Program-made: the position numbers and the translations under genes
Notes under the pieces: model-generated
What the model saw: the letters and a program-made list of their open reading frames with translations, nothing else
Databases searched by the model: none
What the model was told of the DNA's origin: nothing
Shown: piece by piece, positions 11,695 to 22,797 of the stretch
Layout: every line of letters starts with the position of its first letter
Position numbering within the stretch: the stretch's first letter is position 1
Assembly: GCA_037953745.1 (NCBI GenBank)
Contig: JBAKBP010007644.1
Coordinates: forward strand, 33,910 to 97,909
Source: Lithodes maja
Lineage: Eukaryota > Arthropoda > Malacostraca > Decapoda > Lithodidae
Direction: 5' to 3'
Length of the DNA stretch: 64,000 bases

Positions 11695-12080
11695 CATACC
11701 CTAAAATACCTTGTCTTGCCAGACTAAGTTTCTGAAGACCAATCGCCCCATAAATCTATGTATGTTCTTCCATCCGAGAAGTAATATGTTCACCCCCTTA
11801 AAATACCTTGTCTTGCCAGACTAAGTTTCTGAAGACCAACCGCCCCCCTAAATCTATGTATGTTCTTCCATCCGAGAAGTAATATGTTAACCCCTGTCTT
11901 GCCAGACTAAGTTTCTGAAGACCAACCGTCCCCATAAATCTATGTATGTTCTTCCATCCGAGAAGTAATATGTTAACCCCCTAAAATACCTTGTCTTGCC
12001 AGACTAAGTTTCTGAAGACCAACCGCCCCCATAAATCTATGTATGTTCCTCCATCCGAGAAGTAATATGTTAACCCCCAT
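11695..12080 (+). repeat. Tandem array, four units of about 86-100 bp
   Basis: Four near-identical units each contain TTGTCTTGCCAGACTAAG, then CTGAAGACCAA, then TCTATGTATGTTC and GAAGTAATATGTT. The third unit is shorter because it lacks the CCTAAAATA lead-in. The array lies after the proline-rich frames, so it is probably 3' untranslated sequence of the Gypsy element. Confidence 0.85.
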
Positions 12081-14660
12081 GTCATAATTGATAAGAAACT
12101 ATGATACCCACGGGTACACCATTGTATATATAACCATTATTCCTGTAAGACCTAGACAGAGATAATGACTGAAGATGTTAGCCACCATGCAGTAACTCTA
12201 ATTCTTACCCCAACCAGAGATTGTATAAATAACCTTTTGTTACCATTGTCTATCATAGTACCACGAAAGAATAACGAAGTACCCCTATGAACTGCCGCTT
12301 TTCTTTGGTCTATATTTCATAGAAAACGCAGTTCCCAGGGACAACTAGATCAGCAAGAAATCGTGTCAAATAATAGTGTCCATAACCCCTCGTATTGACG
12401 AGTAATAATACACCATGTTTTTCTTTACTTTTATCAACAGTCAAGCACACACCTACAGTTAACCTCCCCTTCCCCACAGCCCACAGTCCACATGATTCTA
12501 TCCTTTCCAGACTCATAAATCACCACATATTGCTCATACCCCGGTAGCGTTTGGCTAACATACTTTCACTGTCATTAACCCCCAAACTCCAATATCAACT
12601 GTAGTCTAATGCCACCTCTACGCCCGGAGACCTTAGGGTCAAACTTCCACGTAGCCCCCTGAACTCTCTCCCTCTCATTAACCCCCCCCCCCCCCCCACG
12701 CTCCTCGGCTCCTTTCCGACCTAGCCTCTCTATCATACCTCCTGAAGATCCTTGATTTTTCCGTTGCTAACGTTCTCAAACCTTTTATATATATACTCCT
12801 ATCCAGCCTACCTTCCCTTAGTAGGACGGAACAACATTAGAACTTTACTAACCCTTTGCATGCCATCTATTCTCTCACAACCTATTCACAACCCTGTACC
12901 CAATGTTCGTCAGTGCGAGGCTAGCCGCCTCGCCAGTGACTAACTTCTATTGCCATACTTCCAGATAAATGTGGCAGAGTTAGCAACCCAGTCTCCACCA
13001 CATCCAGCAAACCATGCAATTAACAACCCAACCGATTAAACCAGCTAGTCAAGGCACCTTCGGTTTTGGTATTACGAACACCCACATCTGTCTCATAAAC
13101 AGAGGGTTATTACAAACACTTGTGATATGGCAAGCCCCTAGCCACAGCCGCCGGACGACCATCACAGAGAGAGGGCACGCATCTACCCCTTTTTACCCAC
13201 CCGAGGAGGGAGACCCCCACCCCTGCGGAGGTATACCTGACCCCTGTTTTGACTTCCGGGTCATTGCCAGGTAGCACAGGAATTCTTCCTATCAATGAAC
13301 TAACCATGCATGACTAACCCCTTTACTAACCTCTATTAACCCACAATAACCCATTCACATTTCTTGCATACTCGGATAATCAAATTAGCTCCTCAGCTAT
13401 ACCATAGAATGAAGACTGAGCAGTATAAGAGAGACGCTCCTATCACAGCTGTCCCAGTCCTCCTCGCAAAGTAGATCCAGTCTCCCTCCCCTCAATACTT
13501 CCAGTATAGCCAAAATAGTACCTCTTACTAAGGCTCAGTTATATCACATTATGAAGGCTCCCTATAGCCATGTGCCACAACAGTAATCACCACCTTACCT
13601 AGTCCCCGTATCTATTGAGAGCTCAAATAATTCCATAAGACTCGAGATCCCTATGGCCTACAGGGTCCAAAAACCGAGCCTATAAACCCAGCTCCAACCC
13701 CCAGTAAAATCAGTTGAAAGATAGACACCAACCCAGGTTGGTCACCAGAGTCGACCTCGAGCTCTATCATTGTTGGTTGCTGAGAATTGAGTTCCAGAGC
13801 CGGCAGACTCCGTGGCAGATTTGGATAGAATGACCTGTCCACGTACTTGAGAACTTCCTACATATGGACCACCTGGACGGCCGCGGAACCAGTTGTTAGC
13901 CCCCAACATCACGGACACAAGATAACCAGGACCAGACCAATCAAATACTACCCAAGATTCACTCTATCAGTGCTACAGTGTTACAGTGCTATTTAGAGAC
14001 TCACTTATTAATATTTCTATGAAGTGGCTATATCTTTGCCCCAATATAATTCATATATAACCATTCCATTAGGAAGTGCTAAGCGTGTCAGTGTTCATTA
14101 ATTAACAGGCGATATTAACTCTCGTAATTACCCATATACCCAGATATTATTACATAGAAGTGAAACCCTAGTGATATCTGAATGTTCGCCCACTGATTTG
14201 CATGCTATGTATTTCTGATACAAGAATATAAAACTTAGATCAGTACCCCTGAGGTTACTAGAATTCCCGTGCTCTAAAATACGCGTGTCTAATCTAGTCT
14301 GTGAACTACTACTTGTACACCAGAGCTACCAGTAATAAATCTAACAGTGAATATGAATCTATAAGTAACATTGATGGTCTCCAGTATATAAACTTGTGAA
14401 TTAAAGCCAGTGATCAGAAGATTAATACCTGAACGTTGGAAGTGGGAGACTAGGCTCCATCCAGATCCACTTATGCTAGTGTTGTTCAATTCTATCATTT
14501 GCCTTGCATGAGTATTCAGAAGTGTGTATATCAATAAACGTAATCGTGTGTCTTGTTACCGTGTGTTTATTTTGTGTTCTCTATTCCTCATACCTTGTTT
14601 TGTGCATGCAGCCTTATATACCCAGTCAGTTAGAACTCACATTACCCAAGTTAATCCTGT
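12081..14660. other. Unassigned 2.6 kb; possible Gypsy 3' region or LTR
   Basis: No coding region is supportable. The stretch holds a poly-C run (about 12681-12697), several ATATAT stretches, and an AATAAA signal at 14533-14538 followed by GT-rich sequence that would suit an LTR polyadenylation region. No second LTR copy is present in the window to prove this. Confidence 0.35.
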
Positions 14661-14931
14661 AGAAAAACAGGGCAAAACACTAATCCTAATACAGTTCCCA
14701 TCCCTAATCTGATTCCCATTCCTTATTTAATTCCTATATCTAATCTGACTTTCAATCCCAATCCAATTTCCATTCCTAATCCGATCTCTATATTTAATGT
14801 GGTTCACATTGTTAATCTGATTCTTACTCTCTCTCTCCCACTCCCCCTCCCCCTCTCTCTCTCTCTCACACACACACACACTTCTATCCACTTACTCTCA
14901 CACACACACACACACACTCACTCCCTCTCTA
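14661..14931. repeat. Degenerate short tandem repeat plus (CT)n/(CA)n
   Basis: 14680-14825 is made of diverged units of about 17 bp (variants of CTAATCTGATTCCCATTCC). CT and CA microsatellites follow, up to the junction with the CR1-type LINE near 14931. Confidence 0.7.
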
Positions 14932-16925
14932 TATTGCGAATCAAAGTAAAACAAACCCGAAAGAATTCTATAGTTATATCAGAAAGAAAAAAGTAGTTAC
15001 TTCAACTGTTGGACCGTTAGTCGATGAAAATGGAGAATACACCAAAGACGAAGTACAAATGAGTAATGCCCTCAATACCTTCTTTGCATCAGTTTTTACA
15101 ACAGAAGACCTCAGTGATATCCCTACACCATCGCCGATTCAGATTGATAATTCAGATGTTCTAAGCAATATCACCGTTACAGAGAGAGAAGTATTGAATT
15201 GTTTAGATAAACTCAAGGTAAATAAAACGCCTGGACCTGATACAATCTCGCCTAGAGTTCTAAAGGAAGCTAAAGATGAGCTCTCCAAACCACTGACATT
15301 ACTATTCAATAACTCCTTGCAGTCTGGAACTATGCCTGATCAGTGGAAGATAGCCAACGTAACACCGATATTAAAAAAAGGCAGCAAGTCCCTACCCAGT
15401 AACTATCGTCCAATTAGCTTAACCTCAGTTGTATGTAAAATGCTAGAAACGGTCATAAGAGACAGACTCGTAAATCACTTAGAGGAAAATAACATACTTA
15501 AAGATACTCAACACGGCTTTCGTAAAAAACGTTCCTGTTTAACAAACCTCTTAGACTTCTTCCACGATATCCTCAACCTCTACGATGAGAGTAAAGCTGT
15601 AGATATTATATACCTTGATTTTCAAAAGGCCTTTGACAAAGTTCCCCACAAACGTTTACTGCTAAAACTAAAAGCGCATGGAATACAAGACGGTGTGTTG
15701 AAATGGATAGAAAATTGGCTCAGCGACAGAAAGCAAAGAGTAGTCATAAACGGTAAGGCATCTAAATGGACCAATGTAAGTAGCGGGGTACCCCAGGGAT
15801 CGGTACTAGGACCAATTCTCTTTCTAATTTACATCAACGACATAGATGAGGGTCTCACCTGTACAATCTCAAAATTTGCTGACGATACAAAAATTGCAAA
15901 TAGCGTACTCTCAAAAGATCAAGTTGACGATATGCAACACAATCTAGATAAATTGTCACATTGGGCCCAAATTTGGCAAATGAGTTTCAATGCGGATAAA
16001 TGTAAAGTACTACATATCGGATACCTAAATGAGAAAGCAAACTATTCGATGAATGGCACTCAGCTTAAGAATGTAAACAGAGAAACCGATCTGGGAGTAA
16101 CAATATCGAGTAACCTAAAACCGAGTCAACAATGTTCAGAAGTTGTTAAGAAGGCAAACAAAATAATTGGCTTTATAGGCAGGTCATTTGAGCATAAATC
16201 CAAAGACGTTATCCTAACCCTTTACAATTCCTTAGTCCGCCCTCTTCTGGAATACTGCGTTCAATGCTGGTGCCCTTATTACCAAAAAGACATAAACAAG
16301 CTAGAACGAGTTCAACGTAGAGTTACCAAAATGATACCTAGCCTAAAGAACAAACCATACGAAGAGCGTCTTAGAGAATTAAATCTATTTCCTTTAACCC
16401 AGCGCAGATTAAGAGGTGACTTAATTCAAGTGTTCAAAATCATCAAAGGCATCGACAATATGAACTGTAGTAAGTACTTCACTATCGACCAATCTAATTA
16501 CACGCGGGGAAACGGTTGCAAAATTATTGGTAAATCTTTTAACTCACACGAATCTAAGAATTTCTTCTTCAATCGAGTTGTCAACTTGTGGAATGGGCTT
16601 CCCCGAGAGGTTATAGACTGCAGCACCGTTGATTCATTTAAACTCCGCCTAGACAAATATCTCGCATCAAACCCGCGACTGACTGCGTTTGTAAATGAAT
16701 AACTTTATTTTATCCTCCCCTCAGTTACTAACCCATATGTCCCCTACTAACTTCCTAGTCCTGCCACGGACATTAGTTCCAGGGCAGTAGTTCCCTTTCC
16801 AATGTTCCCTTACCCACTCTAAACCACTGTTTGGACACTTGATCCTCAGTGTTTTGGAGGGCAAGCAGCCTAGAAGGGTCACTAGATCTGTTGTTGCTTG
16901 ATTTCCTTTGTACTCCTTTGTACTC
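14931..16925 (+). mobile_element. CR1-type LINE, 5'-truncated copy 1
   Basis: Nearly identical to the 3' 2 kb of the longer copy at 37.9-42.9 kb. It joins the flanking microsatellite at 14931, within the region between endonuclease and RT. It ends in tandem TTTGTACTCC units (16903-16924). The longer copy has one more unit of the same tail, which marks a family-specific 3' tail as in CR1/L2 elements. High similarity between the copies suggests recent activity. Confidence 0.88.
14933..16702 (+). CDS. CR1-type reverse transcriptase (5'-truncated ORF2)
   Basis: The frame is open from the truncation point (14933); ATG at 15059 is internal and not a native start. It encodes the linker (NKTPGPDTISPRVL), RT motifs YRPISLTS, DFQKAFDKVP and GVPQGSVLGP, and active site FADDTK near 15870. 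The C-terminus is typical of CR1 ORF2 (LVRPLLEYCVQCW, RRLRGDLIQVFKI, FFFNRVVNLWNGLP), ending FVNE. The RT part is uninterrupted and could give an active polymerase, but endonuclease and ORF1 are missing. It would copy element RNA at nicked target DNA. Confidence 0.88.
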   Translation: MANQSKTNPKEFYSYIRKKKVVTSTVGPLVDENGEYTKDEVQMSNALNTFFASVFTTEDLSDIPTPSPIQIDNSDVLSNITVTEREVLNCLDKLKVNKTPGPDTISPRVLKEAKDELSKPLTLLFNNSLQSGTMPDQWKIANVTPILKKGSKSLPSNYRPISLTSVVCKMLETVIRDRLVNHLEENNILKDTQHGFRKKRSCLTNLLDFFHDILNLYDESKAVDIIYLDFQKAFDKVPHKRLLLKLKAHGIQDGVLKWIENWLSDRKQRVVINGKASKWTNVSSGVPQGSVLGPILFLIYINDIDEGLTCTISKFADDTKIANSVLSKDQVDDMQHNLDKLSHWAQIWQMSFNADKCKVLHIGYLNEKANYSMNGTQLKNVNRETDLGVTISSNLKPSQQCSEVVKKANKIIGFIGRSFEHKSKDVILTLYNSLVRPLLEYCVQCWCPYYQKDINKLERVQRRVTKMIPSLKNKPYEERLRELNLFPLTQRRLRGDLIQVFKIIKGIDNMNCSKYFTIDQSNYTRGNGCKIIGKSFNSHESKNFFFNRVVNLWNGLPREVIDCSTVDSFKLRLDKYLASNPRLTAFVNE

Positions 16926-16978
16926 TATCACGAGCCATCAGTTTCACCCGCCCCTCTGACATCAGCCGACGCCAGTCT

Positions 16979-17228
16979 TAATAATAATAATAATAATAAT
17001 CTTCTGGTTACTTATATAGCGCCCGTATCTCCTCCTTCGAGGATTCACAAGCGCTTGGCTTTCTTTAGTCTACCAGAGACCATTACCCATCCCCCTTGCT
17101 CATGGGGAGATGGTAACCGCCGGCTATATCCCAGAAAAACTTTTCAATCTGAGCGGGGATTGAACGCGAGACCTCGAGATGGGAATCAGGCACGCTGTCA
17201 ACTGAGCCAGCCGGACGGCTGGTCTTAA
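16979..17228 (-). repeat. tRNA-derived SINE with (ATT)n tail
   Basis: On the minus strand the unit begins with a tRNA-like head: A-box TGGCTCAGTTGAC (about 17197-17209) and B-box-like CGTTCAATCCC (about 17155-17165). A body follows with AAGCGCTTGTGAATCC and GGGCGCTATATAAGTAACC, then an (ATT)n tail (about 16980-17000). Heads, a conserved GCGCTATATAAG-type 3' body and ATT tails occur together in widespread metazoan SINEs. Confidence 0.75.
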
Positions 17229-17615
17229 AGGACATGAATACAAACGTCATCCCTACCAGGGGCTCATCATTCTGAACAAGAGGCTATCCCTAAAGCTTTG
17301 GGGGAAATGACACTGTTCGAGAGAGAGGGAAGGGAGGAGCGAGGGAAAGAGCGAGAAGAGAGAGAGAGAGAGAGAGTGAGTGTGTGTGTGTGTGAGTGTG
17401 AGAGTTACATAGAGTTACAAGGAATAGTTAGTATCTCAGAGACCTTGCGGTCCATTCATGGGAGATACTCAAAGTGGAAGAAGAGAGCCTGTTTACTGCA
17501 CTACTCATGGCAGAGTGTGCAAAATACTATCTACTCTCTTCTTGAACTGCTCTACTGAAGATGTTGTTGTTGTTATTTATGTGTTTATTTCATACTAGCC
17601 AGGGCCCTCACAAGG
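17229..17615. other. GA/GT-rich spacer, no gene
   Basis: Contains (GA)n and (GT)n runs at about 17315-17400. Translations across it are low complexity and not supported. Confidence 0.5.
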
Positions 17616-18175
17616 CTAGTGGCTCTACTGAAGAACTGTTTACAACTTCGGAGGGAAGTTTTTTTCCAGGTAGAACAGATCATATATGTGAAAAAGTTTC
17701 AACAAATACTAGTGGCGACTCTTTTTAATTCTAATTTCTACCCATGGTTGCGTGTTGCGTATTCATATTAAGGCTAAACATTTTGCAATAGGCCTAATCC
17801 ACATTGTCAAACCCATCAAGTATTTTAAAAACTTTAATGAGCTGACCTCGTAGTCTGGGTGTCTCAAACGGAAAGGGATCAAGAGCTCTCAACCGGTCCT
17901 CATAGCTCAGTCTTCTAATCCATGGAATAAGCTTTGTAACCCTAGGTTGTACTCTTTCCAGTCGCTCTATATCTTTCCCGAGTGCTGGAGATCAGAATTG
18001 AACAGCATAGGCTACACCAGGAGAGGCCGTATCAGAGCGTTGTAAAGTGCGAGGACTATTTCCTTATTTCTATACTTAAATTGCCTCTTAATATAGCCCA
18101 TATACTTGCTGAGCTTTCTTCTTTACTTCAATGCACTGCTTGGAAAACTTTAGGTCACTGCTAATCAGAACACCC
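17616..18175 (-). pseudogene. Second CR1-type LINE, 3' part
   Basis: Minus-strand reading gives CR1-like RT C-terminal segments: LISSDLKFSKQC, ERLERVQ.RVTKLIPW, YEDRLRALDPFPFETPRLRG and QLIKVFKILDGFDNV, with frameshifts and stops. It is the downstream half of an element whose upstream half lies at 27698-28021. The Gmr1-like retrotransposon sits between them, flanked by an ACCC duplication (18172-18175 and 27698-27701). Confidence 0.8.
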
Positions 18176-20014
18176 TGTGACGCATGTCGAGTATGAGCAT
18201 GCTGTACAGAACGCCCAGTCAGGCCCCACCCTCGCTAGGATCGTCAGGGCAGGAACTTTGGCTGTAGTCTGTGTAGAGTTTCCTAACTCAGTTTATGTGA
18301 ACCGTTGTACTATAAGTATTATCATTATGTATTTTGTTTTCTTCTAAGTCAACGAGTTCTATTTTATATCATTAGATATAAGTATTGTGTGTGGGATTTA
18401 TATATATATAATGATGCGAAGAGAGAGAGAGTTATGTAACGGAGGACAGTGTGCGCGCCACGAGGTGTGTAGGCCTCACTCCCTCCTCCCTCCTTCCCCC
18501 CTCCCTCCCCCCTCATCAAGAGCGTGGGAATCCTTTGTCGATCCCAGATTGAGAGAGCGAATGTGACGTCATGATTGCCGTTATGCTCGCTACGGGGCCG
18601 AGTATAAAAAGGGAGGTCTCGCCATTTTTAGATCAGAACTCATCAGGCAAAGCGACCTCTCATATCCCTTGCAACTATCGATATTCTTCCGACTGATGTG
18701 AACTTTCTCTACTCTCTGAACAGCCTACCTTCTTCTCTTCTCGTCCCTGTTTATAACCTCAATGACCCCTTTGGTGCAGATTTAGTCAGCCAAAGTATTA
18801 TCGCTTGAGTTCTCACGAGATAAGTGCCTGTTAGATAGCCTATTTTTGGAAGGGTTAACTAGAATAGGATTGATTGATGTTTGTTGCACTCGTATATGCA
18901 TTTCCCTGTGTGCGATTATTCATGTTCCTGTTTTCTGCTGGTTTAGGCAATGCTAGACTGGGATAGGGTTTCTGAGTTGTGATTTCCTATGAGTGCTAGG
19001 TTGGTTGAACCAGCACAATTGCAACGGAGACGTGGGAAGCCTAGGGGGTCTTTTTGATTGTGTACCGTGGGAGTTTAGCACTGTGTTGCGAGTGAGGGCT
19101 TTTGCCTGTGCCACCCAACACTGTGCTATCTCATTTGCTTGACTTTGAGAGGATCGCCAGGAGAGAACCAGATACTAGTGATCTGGATCTCTCAAGAGAG
19201 CATCCCGTCAATTACCGTAATTTGGCCGCACAGTCTTAAGGACCTCGCTAGGCTACGAGCCGCTTGCTCAGCCATTGTCTCTTAACCTTAGATGTCCCAG
19301 CTAGACTTTGCTCGACCAGCAGATACAGCATAGTATTGAAGCTTCTCCTTATGTATATTATTGTTTAAGCACTATTGATTTCATGCGTGGCACGCTTAGC
19401 TACTTCAGAGATTAGTGGCCCACGAGCACAATCTTAGTAGGCTATTGCCAGTGCATTGTCGGAGTACTTCTTCTTAATGTTTGCCATATCCTATTGCTTA
19501 TTCTTATAATTCTTCTTATGTCAATTTAAAGCCTTTAATTACCAGTGAGTTATTCATTAAATTGCTGTTCAAAATCCGATACTTACTTCTTATGAGTATT
19601 CGAGAAGCATCTAACTTATCAGAAGATTCCTTGCTTGATGCTCGAGGACTATTGTTAACGTAACGTAATAGTGCCGATCCGAAGTAGAGGGTGGAGGACT
19701 TCTTAAGTTCTTAGTTCAAGGGTGGATTACTTCGGCTTCGGCCAACACTATTCTTTAGTGTTGTAGTACTTTCTTCTTTGTTTGATTGTTGACCAGACTA
19801 GATAACTCCCGTCTTGCTATTAGTCTGTTGTGTGAAACGCTAGTACCGAGTTCTTGTATACCCCGTTATAGCAGATAGAACTCTGGAGGGTAGTGGCGTT
19901 TTTTGTTCGGCTGGCAGTACTCTGGGGTTGGGATCGTGTGTTTCCGTTGTGGCAGCGAGCCATACTCGAGTCCTGTGTAAGAGCCCTAGTGTACCCGAGT
20001 GCCCGGTCGTAACA
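18176..20014 (+). repeat. 5' LTR of the Gmr1-like element
   Basis: 1,839 bp, TG...CA bounded, matching 25859-27697 base for base except one T missing near 19655 and one extra T near 19903. It contains a GA/CT-rich block and the promoter at 18603. Short open frames within it also occur in the other LTR and carry no motif, so I do not call genes. Confidence 0.95.
18603..18640 (+). promoter_or_regulatory. LTR core promoter (TATA box and likely initiator)
   Basis: TATAAAAA at 18603-18610 is followed about 30 bp later by ATCAGAACTCATCAG, which fits an arthropod TCAG-type initiator. This would place the U3/R boundary near 18633. The same sequence is at 26286 in the 3' LTR. Inferred from spacing only. 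Confidence 0.6.
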
Positions 20015-20016
20015 AA

Positions 20017-20034
20017 TGGCGACCTTGCTTAGGA
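20017..20034 (+). promoter_or_regulatory. Primer-binding site
   Basis: Two bases after the 5' LTR, the sequence begins TGGCGACC. TGG is the complement of a tRNA CCA end, as expected for minus-strand priming. I cannot assign the tRNA without a tRNA set. Confidence 0.7.
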
Positions 20035-20228
20035 TTTTGTGAACAGTATAATTTTTTGCAGAGTTGTACAACATTTGTTTGTTGGTACTTTAGCGTACAT
20101 ATTGAAGAATATTTTTTTTTGTAAGGCAATTAGGAGAGCATTTAAGAGACTCCAGTTAATTTAGTAATTAGTGCTTGCATAAGGGAGTTTAACACTTTTG
20201 TCTCGAGAATTTTTTGGTGAACTTCAGT

Positions 20229-21464
20229 ATGTCGGGCCCTAGTACTGACGAGGAGCGAGAGATGCTAAGTGAGGAGGTGCCGTTAGTAACTAGTGAGGAG
20301 GATGCTAGACTTTTTGTGAGTAAGCGGTACCACGTGACGGAGGAGAGGCTGACTGGGGTGAATGTTTATGGCTTGCACCTGATAGCCAAGGTTTTGGGTC
20401 TATCCAATGTAGGAGGGATGTCCAAGGGGGAGCTGATTTCCTGGGTGTTGCGTGGGCGACATGGGGTTTCGGAGGAGAGGGCGTTTGGGGGGGTTCCTCC
20501 CCAGATCCCCTCTCACTCGACTCCCACAGTGCCGTCCACTCAGTTGCCGGAGGTTAGCACTCTCCCACAGAGGGATGAGCATTGGAAGATTGGAGTGCCC
20601 TCGGGCGGTGCGTATGGTGGTTCCCCAGTTCTTGCCCCCCCTCCTTCAGTAGTGGCAGCTCCCTCTTCCGGCCTGTCTCCTGAGATGATATTTAGACTTG
20701 AGCTTGCTAAAATTGAGGCTGAGGCTGAGACCAGGAGGCAGGAGAGTGAGGCTAGGAAGCAGGAGAATGAGACTAGGAGGCATGAGATTGAGGCTGAGAC
20801 TAGGAGGCATGAGGCTGAGCTTAGGTACGACTCAGAGAAATATTGTGCTCAAATAGATTTAGATAAGACTCGTGCAGAGTCGACAGGGATTCGGATGGGC
20901 CGTGAGGGCCAAGTAAGAGAACAGTCCTTGTCCCACTTAGTCAAGTTGGTGCCGGCATTTAGTGAAACTGAAGTCACAGAATTTTTTAATCGTTTTGAGA
21001 AGAAGTGTAGGGAGCATAATTGGCCTGAAGAGAAGTGGGCAGCTCTAGTCTCCTCCAGACTTACGGGTAAGGGTCTGAAGGCTTATGATGCACTGCCTTT
21101 AGAGTCTTGCATTGACTACCCAGAATTGAAGAGAGCTGTCCTACGGGCATACGAGTTGCAACCAGAAACATATCGATTGAAGTTTCGGGGTGTTACAAAG
21201 ACTAGGGAGGCGACCTTTCTTGAACATGCCCGGGACTTAAAAGATGCACTTGCTAACTGGACACGTTCTGAGAAAGCTGAGACGGCCGAACAGTTGACTG
21301 AGCTGTTTCTGCTCGAGCAGTTTTATAAGTGTACAGGTGCAGAAATGACTTTAACTATTAAAGAAAAGAACCCTAAAACTCTACAGGAGGCAGCTGAGAT
21401 GGCTGACCTCCGGCTATCACTAATTCGTGGGTGCGGGTCTGCCCAGCGTAGTGAGGGCAGGTAA
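20229..21464 (+). CDS. Gag (capsid region)
   Basis: The first ATG in frame is at 20229 (MSGPSTDEE); upstream codons back to 20214 are open but lack ATG. The product has an acidic N-terminus, a Pro/Ser-rich section, a charged heptad-like stretch (about 20695-20860, repeated ETRR/EARK/EAE units, probable coiled coil), and a capsid-like helical part (FNRFEKKCREHNWPEEKW, LTGKGLKAYDALPL, FLLEQFYKCTG). Gag forms the particle that packages element RNA. This frame ends before a nucleic-acid-binding knuckle, which lies in the next frame, so a frame change near 21430-21464 separates them. Confidence 0.82.
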   Translation: MSGPSTDEEREMLSEEVPLVTSEEDARLFVSKRYHVTEERLTGVNVYGLHLIAKVLGLSNVGGMSKGELISWVLRGRHGVSEERAFGGVPPQIPSHSTPTVPSTQLPEVSTLPQRDEHWKIGVPSGGAYGGSPVLAPPPSVVAAPSSGLSPEMIFRLELAKIEAEAETRRQESEARKQENETRRHEIEAETRRHEAELRYDSEKYCAQIDLDKTRAESTGIRMGREGQVREQSLSHLVKLVPAFSETEVTEFFNRFEKKCREHNWPEEKWAALVSSRLTGKGLKAYDALPLESCIDYPELKRAVLRAYELQPETYRLKFRGVTKTREATFLEHARDLKDALANWTRSEKAETAEQLTELFLLEQFYKCTGAEMTLTIKEKNPKTLQEAAEMADLRLSLIRGCGSAQRSEGR

Positions 21465-21846
21465 CAAGGGGCGTGACGCCCCACCCCCCCGAGTTAGTAA
21501 TATATCTTATGCAAACAAGTACAAGAGTTATGATACCAAGACTGACCACAAGACTAGCACCGTCCCATTTAAGAAGGGGCCGGGCCCTTCCCAGTACCAA
21601 GGGAAGCCCAAAGGGGAGTTAGAGTGTTATCAATGTCATAAAAAGGGGCACTTTGCAAGAGTCTGTCCTAGCAAACCACCTACAGCAGCTGTGTCTTTGG
21701 CCTGCAACATTGGTGTGTCTCTGAAGCCTTCTGAGTTTGCCCGGGCAGTTCGTCAGAGGCTGAGGCACAGCCAATGCAGAAGCACCTGGGAGGCTCGAAC
21801 CCTGCTCAGGATGTTTTTTGCGACCATAGAGGACGGGGTTGCGTGA
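21465..21846 (+). CDS. Gag nucleocapsid (zinc knuckle) segment, shifted frame
   Basis: Frame 21427-21846 encodes CYQCHKKGHFARVC, a classical CX2CX4HX4C retroviral zinc knuckle that binds RNA, near 21626-21667. It lacks its own start and clearly continues Gag after a frame change close to a C-run (21480-21490). The protease lies downstream in another frame. It may reflect a real frameshift mutation, ribosomal frameshifting or a homopolymer error in the assembly. Confidence 0.75.
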
Positions 21847-22238
21847 TGTGGGCGGGGCGCAAGCATGGAGTAGAGGTCTTGCGTGATACAGGTGCTTCCC
21901 AGACTTTGATGAAAAACTTGACTGGCTACCCTATAAATGCGGCTCGGGTGGTGGTGGTGCAGGGTATTAATGCAACTCGGTCATACCCGCTGGTGCGGTT
22001 GGAGTTGGAGGTGGATGGTGTGGCACGTGAATTGGATGTTGGGATTGTGGAGAAACTGCCAGTGGAGGGCGTCGACCTTCTTCTCGGCAACGACTTTGCA
22101 ATGCCCGCTTCTGAGGTTCTACCCTTAGTCGTTGCCGAGAGGCCGGCCGACGTGAGTAGGGAAGAGCGAGAGAGTGGGTCGAGCGGTGCCAGGCACAACC
22201 CATGGCGTTGTGCTGTCACCCGAGCTCGAGGCAGCTAA
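21843..22238 (+). CDS. Aspartic protease
   Basis: The frame holds LRDTGASQTLM, the aspartic-protease DTG active site (about 21880), and the flap-distal motif VDLLLGNDF (about 22070), as in Ty3/Gypsy proteases. It would cut the Gag-Pol precursor. The frame overlaps the knuckle frame at 21774-21846, and another frame change near 22180-22238 leads into a linker (22174-22410). No independent start is evident. Confidence 0.8.
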   Translation: MMWAGRKHGVEVLRDTGASQTLMKNLTGYPINAARVVVVQGINATRSYPLVRLELEVDGVARELDVGIVEKLPVEGVDLLLGNDFAMPASEVLPLVVAERPADVSREERESGSSGARHNPWRCAVTRARGS

Positions 22239-22411
22239 AGTGTCACAGCCTAGTCCTCCGTCTTCAGACCAGCAGAGGAACGATCAACAGGAGGAGGCTA
22301 AAGCTGGAGTTGGTTTTAAGAGTTTTGACTCGGCGGCTCTCCTGGGTGATTCAGTATTAGCACCATTACTTAGTTCTGGAGTAGCCCCTGGGCCTGTCAT
22401 CGAGAAGTGAC

Positions 22412-22797
22412 GAGGCTGGGCATGACGAGTCTCCACGACAGCAACGTTATGAACATCGAGAGAGACAGAGGGAGCAGCTCAGTATCGGGGAGGGTCATGC
22501 ATTGCTCCGGGAGCAGTTAGATCGCTTGGCACCCTCAGATATACGTCGGTTGCAGCTGGAGGACCCTGAGCTCCAAACGTGTGCTAATGGAGCTGTGGAG
22601 CTCGACGAGGACGGTGATGCACAGCCGGGAGATTTTTTTTATTTAGATGGCATCCTGTATCGGCGTTTTCAAGACCCTAACCGTAGCTGGAAGATGGGGT
22701 CCGGGGTAGTGGACCAGTTGATGGTGCCGCGGGAGTGCAGGGATAGCCTACTGAGTTTGGCGCATGACACACCGCTGCAGGACATTTGGGGGTAAGA
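22412..22797 (+). CDS. Pol linker and start of integrase zinc-binding domain
   Basis: A third frame reads through RQQRYEH-type charged sequence, LDRLAPSDIRRLQLEDPEL and DGILYRRF, to LLSLAHDTPL, which carries the first histidine of the integrase HHCC zinc module. Its expected partner GHLGVRKT is encoded one base out of frame immediately after (about 22780), so the break lies inside the zinc module. Confidence 0.7.

Noticed and set aside
19481..19663. Short ORF in the 5' LTR, repeated at 27164 in the 3' LTR
   Set aside because: Its conservation is explained by LTR identity; no motif or start context supports a protein.
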